Of a stretch of DNA of 64,000 nucleotides, positions 45,287 through 58,326 are shown piece by piece. How positions within the stretch are numbered: position 1 is the first letter of the stretch; each line of letters starts with the position of its first letter. The translations under genes were made by a program, and so were the position numbers. The stretch is from contig JAHYIO010000001.1 in assembly GCA_020543525.1 (NCBI GenBank), forward strand, positions 3,162,001 through 3,226,000. The letters are read 5' to 3'. The notes beneath the pieces were generated by a model. That model was not told the DNA's origin, did no database searches, and worked only from the letters and a program-made list of their open reading frames with translations. The stretch comes from Coriolopsis trogii. Lineage: Eukaryota > Basidiomycota > Agaricomycetes > Polyporales > Polyporaceae.

Positions 45287-46100
45287 CTAATCGAACTTGA
45301 TAGTGCCATCGAGAATGTACAGCATGCCGTTGGACGCCTGCGCGGGAGAACAGATCGGTCAGGATGTATGACTTCCTCAGAAGCCGAAGCACCGAGAGCG
45401 GGATCGATATGAGTGAGCAACTGACCTCTTTCACGCCGGCCAAGCGCACAGAGTCGTCGACGAGAACGCGTGTCCAGTCCGGCGCGCCCTTACTATCTCC
45501 GTCCACGACCGTGATAGAGACATTCTTGGCCGGGAGAAGCGTCTCGTACTCGCCGTCCGACGCGAGGGAGATCGGAGATTGCTGCGCCCGCGCACGGGTC
45601 AGTACTTCGTGTACCCCAGGTTCATTGGCGATTGGTGCTCACCGGGATAATGTGCGCCGACACCCAACGCTCAACGTTCTTCTTTGACATACTGTCGAAC
45701 TCAGCCTCTGATAAGATGACGCCATCGTCCAGCGGTTGAGGGCCTTCATGACTATGCACACACGCCGACCCTTGAGCTCTGTGGCACATACTATGGAAGC
45801 ACAAAGAGGTACGCACGGCTTTCTTGGCAGCGCAACCACAGCCTTGTTCGTCGGAACAAAAACGGTGCTCCGAGCCTTGGGATCACTGAAGAGCTGACTG
45901 AGCTCCACCTCTCTCGCGTAAGAGTAGAATATTGAGGCAGAGGACTCGATTGTGAGCAAGTCCGCAAGGGAGGGCTTGTCGGAGTAGGTAATGGGAACAA
46001 AGCCGCCGTGGGTGTGGGTTTCTGGGAGGACCATTTGCTCGTCGATAGATGCAGAAACCATGAAGGGTAGCACGAGGAGAGACAGAAGATGTAAACGCAT
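45287..46100 (-). CDS. Secreted fasciclin (FAS1) domain protein
   Basis: Four exons (46100-45817, 45751-45643, about 45582-45427, and a last short exon ending at 45287) give about 199 residues. Residues 1-17 are a signal peptide (MRLHLLSLLVLPFMVSA). One FAS1 domain follows: SLADLLTIESSASIFYSYAR, then ARSTVFVPTNKAVVAL, then NVERWVSAHIIP, and the closing NGMLYILDGTIKFD strand. FAS1 proteins are extracellular or membrane-anchored and act in adhesion; no GPI signal is visible here, so it is probably released. The ATG at 46100 is chosen because it gives the signal peptide. Confidence 0.85.
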
Positions 46101-46867
46101 GTTGGTGGTCAGCAACCTCCTGGTGAATGGCGTTCGTTGGAGACTCCGTTCCGTCCGGCGTCTGGCCTCGGACCCAAGGAGTCGGCCCGATTAGGACGAA
46201 GTTCCCACGTCCCTTCCACTTCGAATCCGCCAACTTGATAGAACTCTCTAAACTTGGTTCATTTGTTTCCGTCAACTCACACTGGCATACAATTCAGATG
46301 CACCGACGCTGCCATTCCTACCTTTACAAAAGGTCTGTATTCTGAGGTTCCCAGCTCGCTCCCAAGCAATGGTCCCCAACCATAGGACTGCATATATATA
46401 TATGGGTCATTCAGATTGCACTAAGTACTTAAGCTTATTCCAAGTCGAGTACGCTTTGGTCGCACTACCACAAGTATGTGCGGTCTTGGGATTCAGGGCA
46501 TGGATATATGCGCTCAACCACACGCTCAGCCCAAACCTTCAGCACGTTCGGGCTCCATGCTCCAGCGCACGTACGAGTTGACGGCAAGCGTGACGTTGGA
46601 AAGTACGTATACTGGCCGCCATTGCATGTGCATGGGTGCGTTCCTCTCATGGAATACTTTCGATACCCTTGTACGTGCGTTCCTGTACCTGAGAAGGGTT
46701 CACAAATCGCTCAGCTGACCGAGCAATGGCCGATATAGGCACTCTCCCATCTCTTGCATAGCGCATCAGCCAATCATCCAATCCGGGCCGGGAGAGATAG
46801 TCTCGAAGCATATGTCATCGCGATACTCGTGGATGCCGACGCATCGACGGGGCTCCGCGCGCGAGTG
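46101..46867. promoter_or_regulatory. Divergent promoter region FAS1/AKR
   Basis: The spacer between the FAS1 gene (minus) and the aldo-keto reductase gene (plus). A TA-alternating tract lies at 46391-46404 (catatatatatatatg), about 290 bases upstream of the FAS1 start. No other gene seen. Confidence 0.4.
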
Positions 46868-46873
46868 TATAAG
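46868..46873 (+). promoter_or_regulatory. TATA box of aldo-keto reductase gene
   Basis: The motif tataag lies 170 bases upstream of the ATG at 47038. Confidence 0.5.
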
Positions 46874-47037
46874 AAGACTATTAAAATAGTTTGCGCGAGC
46901 CTTGATCGCCCACAGATCGTCGACGCTAGCTACCCCACCGCGACGCGTTCCGAGCGATTTCAAACTGCCATCGTGAGCCGAACTTCACGTCAAGCAACAA
47001 GACAAGACCAAGTGCAAACGTCAGAATTGATAGAAAT

Positions 47038-49174
47038 ATGTCGTTCGTGTACGAGCCCAAGAATATGCCGTTCAGGAGGCTGGGCCCGAGCGGCCTGCGA
47101 GTTCCTGTCTTTTCCTTGGGCGCATGTACGTCGTGATATTGATTTTTCCATATCCACTATCTACGTCGCGGACGTCGCAACCGTGCTTTGAACGTAAATT
47201 GGGTTGATGCTGACTACATTCCAATTTACCAGGGCTGACCTATGGCGAAACTGTGGTCGGAGATCCTGTCAAAGTGAGTGTCCTTCCTGGGTCCTAGTGC
47301 TTGCAAATCGAACGGCTCTTCGACTGCTCCTCCTCGGGCCGCGTGCTTATTCCCTGTTTCCAATGGGAATCGTAGGACATCATTAAGATTGCTCTCGAGA
47401 ACGGCATCAATATGTATGTGGAATTCGGGCCCTTCTCCGCAATGTGACGCGTGCTTGACATGAACACTTGATAGGTTCGATACCGCAGAAGGGTATGCTT
47501 CGGGGAAGGCAGAGCTTGAGATGTGAGTGTCAAATGTATCGTCTATGCAGTAACGTGGACGGGGCCACTTACAGTGTTATTCATCAGGGGTCGTGTTTTC
47601 AAGGAACTCGATGTGAAGCGGTCCGATCTCGTCATTACGACGAAGATCTTTTGGGGTGGTCGTGGACCAAACGACATGGGCTTGTCCAGGAAACAGTGAG
47701 CGCAAACATGGCTGTCGTCGAATAATCTCCCGCGGACGCCGAACACTCACTTCTATCGCCGCCGACCTGTACAGCATTATCGAAGGCACGAAGAAGTGCC
47801 TTGAACGTCTGCAGATGGACTACGTGGATGTCATCTTCGCGCACCGCCCCGACCATACTGGTGGGTGCTCTTTACGTGTTCGCCGCTCAAGTTCTGGCCT
47901 CATGCTGTCAGTGGCGGCACTCCACAGTGCCTATGGAGGAGATAGTTCGCGCCTTCAACTATGTGATTGATCAAGGTTGGGTACGTGCTATTCGTCCTTC
48001 ATTCACTGGCCCCATCGCGTCCCAGACGTTCTCGAAGCACGGCGGCGGAGGGAAGCCAGGGCGGGTGCAGTGGTCCCATATCCGTTCCTGCCATCTCACA
48101 GGCCCCCTCCTTAGGCTTTCTACTGGGCCACGTCTGAATGGTTTGCGCAAGAGATTGAAGAAGCATACCGTGCGTGTGACATTCCAGACTCCCGATTCGC
48201 TGCGGGTGCCCCGGGCTCATCATAGCGCCCTCCCTCGCCTTCTAGACGTCGCGTCGAAGCTCGGGCTCATCGCCCCTATCGCAGAACAGTGCCAACACAA
48301 GTACATGTGTCACCTTCATGCTCTTTATTGCTCGATTTGACGGCCGCCTTTGCAGCATGTTCTGGCGTGAGCGTCCGGAGAAGGAGTACGCGTGAGTGTG
48401 CTGTTCTTCGTCGCTCTCGCGCTAGTGCCGGTGAACCTTCGTTCACATGGACGTACCCGCAGGCCGCTCTACCAGAAGTATTCCATCGGAACGACGGTAT
48501 ACTCACCCCTTGCGCGTGGTGTTCTGACTGGCAAGGCGCGTCCATGTTTACCCTTAAATCCCCAGACCATGGTGTTATTGACTTGCGCGCACTCGTCGTG
48601 TCATCATGTCTACAGTACAACAATGGCATCCCTCCGGACTCTAGATATGCTCTCCATGCCGATTTCTTCAAGGAACGACTCTCGAAACTCCAGGCTGAGG
48701 AAGGTCGTAAGGAAATCGAGAAGGTCAAGGTACTGTCCGAACTGTCCGAGAAAGGTATGCGTCGCACGTCCACCTGGAGCTGATTCTTCGACACGCGCGG
48801 AATTTTGTGCATTCATCGGAGTCTTTTTTGCATACTGATGGCGATATTTCGGTCCATCAGAACTCGGATGCAGTATCACCCATCTTGCGTTGGCATGGCT
48901 CGCGGTGAACCCGAACACGAGCACGGTCATCCTTGGAGCCTCGAAACCGGAGCAGGTCCTCGACAACTTGAAGGCGTTGGATGTTATCCCGAAGCTGACA
49001 ACGGAGATCCTGGAGAAGATTGAGAAGATTCTCGACAACAAACCTGCCCCTTGGGTGCGCATCCCTCTGTTTCCTATTGGGTCGGCACCTCGTTGACATT
49101 GTGCTCCATTACAGTCGTCCTATGGCCGACCTGCGTTGGACAAGTTTGGCAGGCTTTCCCCTATGTTCGCGTAA
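47038..49174 (+). CDS. Aldo-keto reductase, K+ channel beta-subunit (KCAB/AKR6) type
   Basis: Fourteen exons (47038-47125, 47233-47273, 47376-47413, 47475-47522, 47588-47695, 47775-47860, 47928-47980, 48115-48169, 48246-48300, 48356-48391, 48463-48535, 48616-48754, 48861-49054, 49115-49174) give 357 residues in one frame. The catalytic tetrad is D58 and Y63 (FDTAEGYASGKAE), K91 (ITTKIFWGG) and H131 (IFAHRPDHT). FYWATSEWFAQEIEEAY, then SIGTTVYSPLARGVLTGK and VILGASKPEQVLDNL (the NADPH-binding end), are typical of KCAB-like reductases. These reduce aldehydes and ketones with NADPH; basidiomycete members are often called aryl-alcohol-dehydrogenase-like. The intron at 48536-48615 appears to have a GC donor. 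Confidence 0.9.
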
Positions 49175-49587
49175 CCTTGGAGATCCTGGCATTCGAGATC
49201 AAAGGATTTGTTGGTGGAAATGTTAGTGCAAGGTTCCTGTGTATTGGGCATCAATGCCTTCAAGTATCGCGGAAAATGTGCATGTAAATCAAGTGTTCTT
49301 GTATATGCGTATGATTTGCAAATATGACTTGCGGTGATATGTGCGACACATGAACAACAGCAACTGTTCATGCATACTCTCAGCTCGTGGTTGTTCCCTG
49401 TCGCAGCCGCCCACCAATGCTATGTTCGGTAGGCGCCCATTGAAGCAGACACGTCGCGTCTACGAGCTCAACGTACGAACCTCTCGCTAGAACGCTTCCT
49501 TCCTGTACGACGCTCCGGAACGACCCTTCTTTGAGCCTCGCATTGCTGTCCACGGGACCGTCTGAGGATAGCGCACATTGACACAAC
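49175..49587. other. Intergenic, delta-COP promoter
   Basis: No gene seen. It holds the AKR 3' UTR and the delta-COP promoter. Confidence 0.4.
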
Positions 49588-51567
49588 ATGGTATGTATTG
49601 TCTGCCAGTTACGCTCTGCTTCACGCTATAACTCCTCGGTTAGGTCGTCTTAGCAGCCTCGATATGCACCAAGGCCGGGAAGGGTATGTTCGAAACCAAA
49701 GAATGCTATACGAGGATGCTTTTACAAGCTACAATATAGCCGTTATCTCCCGCCAGTTCCGCGATATGACAAGAGCCAGGATAGAGTCCCTCCTGGCATC
49801 ATTCCCGAAACTCATTCCTACTGGTTCCCAACATACATCGGTCGAAACGGAGGATGTTCGCTATGTCTATCAACCGCTAGAAGATCTCTATATTCTCCTC
49901 ATTACGAACAAGGCGTCGAATATCCTCCAGGACATCGAAACCCTCCATCTCTTTGCCCGTGTCGTCTCGGACTTATGCAGGAGTGCGGAACAGCGGGAAA
50001 TCTTGAAGAATACCTTTGAGCTGCTGGGAGCGTTTGACGAGATTGTGAGCATGGGGTACAGGGAGCAGGTCAATCTCATGCAGGTGCGCAACGTGCTCGA
50101 GATGGAGAGTCACGAGGAGAAGATCCAGGAGATCATCGCCCGGGTACGTCGATTCTGCGCATATAACCTCAGTTTGAAGTCTCTTATTATCGGGGGCGAA
50201 AATTAGAACAAGGAAGCGGAGGCGAAGGAGGAGCTCAAGCGGCGCGCGAAGCAACTCGAGATGCAGCGCAGAGAACAGCAACGACGCGCCGCCGCCGGTG
50301 GTCCCTCGGGAGGCAGCTACCTTGGTGGTGGTATCAGTGGATATGCGCCAGTACCACAGCGCGAGTTCAACGCGCCGACCCCTGCGCGTACCGCATCGCC
50401 TGCGCCGTCAAGCCTGCGCACTCCGGCGTTCAAGGGCAGCGGTATGAAGCTGGGTGCGAAGAAGACGCAGCAGTCTGCTTTGCTGGATGCGCTCGGTGGA
50501 GAAGCACTCTTGTCAGAGGACATGTCCGTACCAACGACCCCTGCTATCAGTAACACGCCCGAACCGGTCATGACTGCGCCCAAGAACGAACGGGGCAGCT
50601 TGCCGCCAGTTACGCCTGAGAGGTGAGGGTCTTCCTTGCGTCGTCAATCGAGGAGCGGTTCTAATCGTGCTGCACGTAGTGTTCACATCGTGGTCAAGGA
50701 GTTCCTGAATCTAGAGCTCATGCGTGAGGGCGGGCTTAACAACCTCGAGCTTCGTGGAGACATGAACTTGCAGATTTCGGACCCTGCCCTGGGGCGTGTG
50801 AAGCTCACCCTCGCGCCTGCTCCCGCCAGCTTTGGCCCTGAGCTTCAGTTCAAGCAGCACCCGAACGTCGGGAAGTTCGCCGCGAACAGGGACCGCATCG
50901 TCGCGCTCAAAGACCCCTCGCGCTCCTTCCCGGTCGGTCAGCCGCTCGCTGTCCTGAAGTGGAGATACGCCGGCAAGGACGAGACATACGTCCCGCTGTC
51001 AAGTGAGTCTATCTGAGCCGATCATTCTACTTGCACAGTGCTATTCGCGCTGGTAGCAAGGGTCACTAGGAGACTGACTGTATGCTGATCTATCTTCAGT
51101 CAACTGCTGGCCGACGCCATCCAATGACGGGACGTGCGATGTCAATATCGAATATGAGCTCGAAAACGAGAACGTCACTTTGCATGATGTTGTCATTTCC
51201 ATCCCATTGCCGTGAGTAACCGCTCAATGTATCCGTTCATCATGCACATGCTTATTTGACTGACACTTTCAGGGATGGCTCGTACCCTACCGTGACCTCG
51301 CACTCAGGGGAGTGGGCACTCAACTCTTCCAGTCACTCGCTCGACTGGACCATTTCTCAAATTAACGCGGAGGAGCGGTCTGGATCCCTGGAGTTCTCGG
51401 TCGGGGGAGACGACGCTGGGGTGTTCTTCCCTGTCAAGGTTGCGTTCGTCGCACAGGGCAGCGTCGCCGGGGTGAAGGTTGCTTCCGTTGTGCGGGTAGA
51501 CAACGGCGAAGACGTGGTGTACTCGGAAGACGCGACGGTGGTGGTCGAAAACTACACCGTGGTGTAG
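49588..51567 (+). CDS. RET2: Coatomer subunit delta (delta-COP)
   Basis: Seven exons (49588-49590, 49644-49683, 49740-50143, 50207-50622, 50680-51002, 51100-51211, 51273-51567) give 530 residues, the usual size. The N-terminal longin-like part begins MVVLAASICTKAGKAVISRQ and continues with FRDMTRARIESLLASFPKLI and EDLYILLITNKASNILQD. A charged helix (EAKEELKRRAKQLEMQRREQQ) and a Pro/Ser linker follow. The C-terminal mu-homology domain runs from about residue 290 to the end (VVKEFLNLELMREGGLNNLE ... SINCWPTPSNDGTCDVNIEY). Delta-COP is part of the COPI coat for Golgi-to-ER retrieval. The first coding exon is only the ATG. Confidence 0.94.
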
Positions 51568-51813
51568 AGCTGTACATATGCCTCGCTATGTATTCGTTGT
51601 TCGAGAATGGATGTATCGATGGAACGGAGACAAGTCGTATCAGTGTAAGATGATGTGCATACAAAGTCCCAATATATGCGTAAGATGGAAGAGTCCGTAT
51701 GTCCGAGAAGACTGGAGGGGCGATAGCAAGAAAACATGGTGAAGGGATGTTATTCATGTAGCGTCAGTCCGTGTAGATTCCATGTGCGTGAGGGTCATCA
51801 ACAGAGTCGTCAT

Positions 51814-53890
51814 TTATCGAGAGCTGGGTTGGAGCGGAGGTGTGCGCGAGTCCGTCGTTCTAGCCTTGAGGTGCATCGACGCGAGAGACTCGCCCATCTC
51901 GTTCACGTCGTTCATCGACGCAACACGCGCTCTGCCCGGGAGCCGTCCTCCAGTGGAGAGAGCAACATTCGGCGGGACGAGCTTGTGATCGCTCACAGAT
52001 CGCTGGGTTGGGAAGTACGACGCGCGTTGGTTCACGTTCGGGTCTTGGAAGGCGTCCGGGGTTGGCCCCGCCGCTCCTGGACTGCCATACATGCCTGGGG
52101 CCATGACACCCATTGACGGGAAGACGGCCGAGGGAGGCATGAATGCGATGGACGGGGTCACCGAGGGACTGCCACGGTGCGGGCCACGCATCATGGCGGT
52201 CATTCCATTCGCAGGCCTCGGAGTCGGGATCTTGGTGTCTGGATCAAGGAGAAGCTGTAGACCGAGCAATGTGGTGAATGCGGCGTTGCCAGCGTTGTGC
52301 AGCACACGTTGAGCGTCGACGCCGAGGGACTGGAGGAGAGCGGAGAGCGAGAGGCTGGAGCCTTGTTCGCGGGGCCGGCCGGAGGGTTCTTGCATTGCGC
52401 CGCGCAGGCCGGCGGCGTAGAGCTGACGCTCGAAGGCCATTGTGTCGAGGATGAGGAGATTGTGCGGGAGCTCTGTGAATGCGGGAAGAGTTCGAGGCAA
52501 GTGTGAGTGTGAGTAAGTCTGAGATGGAAGCAGGGTGACAGGTTCGAGAAGGGGACATGGAGACGTACTGATCTTCATCTCCTCCAGCCGACGAAGGTCC
52601 CCTGTCGTGCCGTGAGCGACCAACACCAGGGTGTTGGGTATTGTTTCCGAGTCGGGACTGATGAGACTGCTACAGAAGGGCGCGAAGGTTCAATATCACG
52701 ACCGAACGAAGTGGCAGCATGTTCGAGGGTCGAGCTTACCTGATGATTGCTTGTATCATCTGCGGCAGCCTTGCCTTCGAAATCAATTGGCTTTCTCCGA
52801 ACTGGACAGGATCAGCGTACGCTCGCGAAGAAAGGTACGGCCCTCAGCCGACTGTCTGCTCACCGCATACTGACAGAAGAGGGTGAGCGCGTGCACTCGT
52901 GCGACAGGAAACTGAACGTACCGCCCACGGAAAGCTCGGCTTGAGCCTGTTGTGTACCTTGTCCACATACTCGGAAACGATATAATGGCCACGCCTTGAG
53001 CAGTGGGCCGTAAGCCCGATATCTCGCGGAACGAACCAGGAAGCGGCGGGGAGAGGACGCACCTGTAATTCGGCTCAGGATCTGGGGGCCATGCACCCGC
53101 ACTGGAAAAGGATGGGAAAATGCCAGCTCAGCATGGGACGACCGTCAACGAGAACTCTTACTGACGTGTCCAGGTGACCGCAGCGTACGGCACAATGGCC
53201 CCATTCAATGCATGACGCGGTGTTACGCTCAGACCACTCGAAGTCTAGAGCCAAGAACGTCTTGTCCCTGGTAGCCCATAGCTCCCGAATGGCTTTGGGT
53301 TCGCCGTTCCGAACACGAACCTTCTGCGCGGAGAGGACGACTGCGGGCAGTGTCGCGTACAACTTCTTGTACGTAGTGTAATCCGAGATGGTACGTAGGT
53401 GGCGTTGGGATGTTTCGAACGGAGTGATCCGAAGAAAATTATCCACCATAGGCAATGTCTCGCCAAACCTGCGATGACAGAGTTAGCCGATTCACGAACC
53501 ACACGATGCCGATGTGCTGCATACCTAGTCTTGAGCATCTTGAGGAAAGCGTTGACAGTCGACATGCGCACTACGATGTGCGCCCGCCCAGTCCATGCGT
53601 CGGTTACAGTGATCGTAGGCCACGAGAAGGTGAGGAACTCCTCGAAAGTCTCGAAGAATACGCCCCAAGAACGGTCATACCTGGATATTGTCGAGTACAC
53701 AACTAAGGCGGAAGAGCCTCGCACTTACCATGGCACGTTATGGAGCTGGAAGTGACCCATGTACGCCGAATAAACCTACGAGTCATACTGAGCACATCGT
53801 TTACCTGGCACACATGTAGAATAGAGCGCCACATACAGACTGAAGATCGCAATCCCATCCCTTGGGATCCACGAGAGTGAAGTTTGACAT
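51814..53890 (-). CDS. GFD2/YDR514C-like DEDD nuclease-fold protein
   Basis: About nine exons, starting 53890-53837, 53775-53729 and 53680-53525. An N-terminal family domain (YDRSWGVFFETFEEFLTFSW) precedes a ribonuclease-H-like exonuclease fold. ExoI DxE is FLALDFEWSE. A GHYIVSEYVDK strand and FGESQLISKARL follow. ExoII is LVLVAHGTTGDLRRLEEM. ExoIII is LHNAGNAAF. The C-terminal 100 residues are Pro/Ser/Met-rich and disordered. This resembles fungal Gfd2/YDR514C-type proteins, whose role is poorly known and linked to mRNA export and quality control in yeast. The ExoIII motif normally reads HNAGND; here Ala replaces the metal-binding Asp, so catalysis may be lost. Confidence 0.78.
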
Positions 53891-55701
<1,811 letters not shown>

Positions 55702-56238
55702 TGGTATGCGCTCAGCATATACGGGCATATGTATGGCCTTTGGATGGGTACGTCGAGCAGTCGGAGAGGGGCCTCCACACATGTATTTCCGCTCGATATG
55801 CACTACTTGATATGCATCCACGCCGGCCATGTAGTATGTGCGTCCGTCCTTGTATGATCAGTTGGAGTTTCACCGCCTATTCCCTCATCTCATTCCACAC
55901 TTCGACGCGAGGCGATTGCATATTTGCGCACCCGGTCCGCGAAAGCTCCAGTTGGACGCTAGTCTATGACCCAGAAGAATGCGTAGCCTGTGTGGCTAGA
56001 AACGCTATACATATAACAGATGACATACCGAATTCCAACATGTTTCATCCAGTAATATAGCCCAAGCGACAACTCGGGCACGACATGAAGAGTACACCGT
56101 CAGGGGCGACATTACTTGATCGTATTGATGGGATACTAACTGACTCATGACAAAAAGGTATATGCGTAGATTGCGGCCCACGTACGGACGAGGGGAGTGG
56201 AAGAAAATGCGTGACGCAAAGCACAGGATTAGTATGCT
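55702..56238. other. Convergent 3' region
   Basis: It lies between the ends of the ubiquitin-eL40 gene and the HET gene. No gene seen. Confidence 0.4.
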
Positions 56239-58326
56239 CTACGAAGTCTCCGCCGCAATGGGTTTCGTTTTCTCGTTCCCGTCGACTTGGCCGCTTGCGG
56301 AGATCTCGCCGGGTCCAATTCCCCCGCCTTCGCCATCCTCATTCTCTGCATGACGTGCCTCTAGTGAGTATCTCCACCTCTGCTTCCCCTTGTCCAGACG
56401 GGGTTCCGGTACGCTCTCCTCCATGAGAGTCGCAAAGCCACTCTGGAGACTGCTCAATCCATCCACGCCCGCCTGCAGGACCTTGAACTCGACGTCTAGC
56501 GTGAGGACAAGGTCGCGTGGTGACTCGGGGAGCGCTATGGACACACGCATCAAATACTCGAAAGCCTCGAAGCGACGCAAAGTGAACTCCATAGACGCGA
56601 CGCCGTTCCTCACAGGCCATCGAGAGACGTGATCGGGATCGTGCTCGGACGAGTCGTGTTCGCAGAAGCATAGACTCGCAGGAGTGGTGGAAGGGATCCG
56701 TTGGGAGACGCAGCTCTGGACCTGTACGCGCAGGCTCCCGGTTCTGCTGTCCGGGCGGCCCAAGACGTCTGCTGGGGTGCAGTGCTCGCAGAAGCCGACG
56801 ACGATGCGCATCGCTCCCGTACGGAACGCCAGGATGAAGACGTGTCGTCGGAGACACCAGCTGGACGTGGACGTCTGGGGCCGGTCCATGACGAGCTTCT
56901 GCACCTTGATGCCTCGGGCCGCCAGCGCGGTCGTTCGCCAGCTGGGCATCAAAACGCTGCACTTCCCGGGATGCACGCGCGGGTGCGTCTCTGAGTTCCA
57001 GCGAGGGTTTAACCTGACGGCGGGTGGGCCGCCGCGGAGTAAGTGCGTCAACGACAGCGACAGACTGCCTATGTGCATCAACCGTTGTAGGAATTTACTG
57101 CCTATCTTGACCAAGCGATAATTGTCCATGGAACCATCGTCCATTGGAACGCGGCACCCAAGGAGACACAGGTCCTTGGGGGCAGGACGGGATGCCTGTT
57201 CCTCCCCATAGACGGACGCCGGACGTAGAATCAACGCCACTAGGTCTCCCGTCACGTCCTCACACATCAGAAAGGCGAGTCTCAGATGAGTGAGCGCGAC
57301 AGAGGAAGTGCCGCGAAATGAGAGCACGGGTAACTCGGCCTGCACGCCGTAGCGCGTAATCGAGAAGGTAGGAGGAGGGCGAGCTGCTTCCTCGTGCATT
57401 TCCAGCCGTGTCATGAGCTCCTCTTGGTTGATCGGCCAGAGGTCTTTGGAGAACTCGAAGCTCTTAGGACTTTCGGCGAAGATTCTCCCATGGTAGTCGG
57501 GAGGATTCCTGATGTGGGTGAGAAGTTCAAGATCTTCGAGCTGAGTGAGGGGAAAGGCGTCACCCCATCCGAGCAGTGTGTCGTCTGGATAATGTTTCAG
57601 AATCTGCTTCTGAAGTCGTACGAACGCACTACGCCCCTCCCCGTATATCGCAGGCATGTTGATATTGAACAGACCCATGAGTGAGTAAGCCTGGTCCTCT
57701 ATACGGGTAGTTGTACGCCTCGCTGCCCATGACATGCGTCTGGCGACGCTGACAACCTCGAGGATCTCGGTGCCCTTCAAGATGCCTTTATCTATCCCTG
57801 TCACCTCTTCCACCACGTTGGCGAGGCTATGCTTGGTCCCTATGGGGCGCCAATTCTTGGTGAGGAAGACCACCGAGGGAGGAGCAATAAGCTCCTGCAG
57901 GGTCCATCCGCGCCTGAACCACTCGGATTCGCGAAACTGCGAACGATGCCTGCGAGGGTCATCGGCATCATCGACGTCATAGAGGTAGGCATAGCACTGG
58001 GACGCGCAGCCATACCACTGGTACATCGAGTTGATGGCTTCTGAAAGCTCGGCGCTACTTGACTTGTCGATGCAGCACGAGTCAATCCAGAGATACTCGT
58101 AGCCGTCGTCCAGAGCGCAAGCACAAGCGCGTCGGATCTTCTCTGAGATCTCGTGGGGGATGTTGGTGCTTTCGAGGCCCTGAGATCGGTGAATTATAGT
58201 CATAACCTCATGGTAGGACTGCTCTGCCCGAGTCCGCGACCATACGTGCGAGAGGATAGCGTAGTCGACAGAGAGGGGATCCTCGACCCAGTCAAATTGC
58301 AGGGTCCTGGTATGCAACAACCGCAT
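56239..58326 (-). CDS. HET-domain (heterokaryon incompatibility-type) protein
   Basis: A single-exon ORF of 695 residues; the ATG at 58326 gives the canonical start MRLLHTRTLQF. The HET domain covers about residues 20-170: YAILSHVW, then YEYLWIDSCCIDKSSSAELS, NSMYQWYGCASQCYAYLYDV, and WFRRGWTLQELIAP. After it come the usual YSLMGLFNINMPAIYGEG and AFVRLQKQILKHYPDDTLLGW. The C-terminal 350 residues have no recognised repeat. In ascomycetes such proteins trigger death on fusion of unlike strains; in basidiomycetes they form large families of unproven role. It lacks introns, unlike its neighbours. Confidence 0.92.
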   Translation of the reverse strand: MRLLHTRTLQFDWVEDPLSVDYAILSHVWSRTRAEQSYHEVMTIIHRSQGLESTNIPHEISEKIRRACACALDDGYEYLWIDSCCIDKSSSAELSEAINSMYQWYGCASQCYAYLYDVDDADDPRRHRSQFRESEWFRRGWTLQELIAPPSVVFLTKNWRPIGTKHSLANVVEEVTGIDKGILKGTEILEVVSVARRMSWAARRTTTRIEDQAYSLMGLFNINMPAIYGEGRSAFVRLQKQILKHYPDDTLLGWGDAFPLTQLEDLELLTHIRNPPDYHGRIFAESPKSFEFSKDLWPINQEELMTRLEMHEEAARPPPTFSITRYGVQAELPVLSFRGTSSVALTHLRLAFLMCEDVTGDLVALILRPASVYGEEQASRPAPKDLCLLGCRVPMDDGSMDNYRLVKIGSKFLQRLMHIGSLSLSLTHLLRGGPPAVRLNPRWNSETHPRVHPGKCSVLMPSWRTTALAARGIKVQKLVMDRPQTSTSSWCLRRHVFILAFRTGAMRIVVGFCEHCTPADVLGRPDSRTGSLRVQVQSCVSQRIPSTTPASLCFCEHDSSEHDPDHVSRWPVRNGVASMEFTLRRFEAFEYLMRVSIALPESPRDLVLTLDVEFKVLQAGVDGLSSLQSGFATLMEESVPEPRLDKGKQRWRYSLEARHAENEDGEGGGIGPGEISASGQVDGNEKTKPIAAETS

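Noticed and set aside
52821..52933. A 6-base microexon (tatgcg) inside the GFD2-like gene
   Set aside because: It would splice in frame, but a single intron from gtacgt to gtccag also gives the continuous protein PWAFGESQLIS, so the simpler model is preferred.
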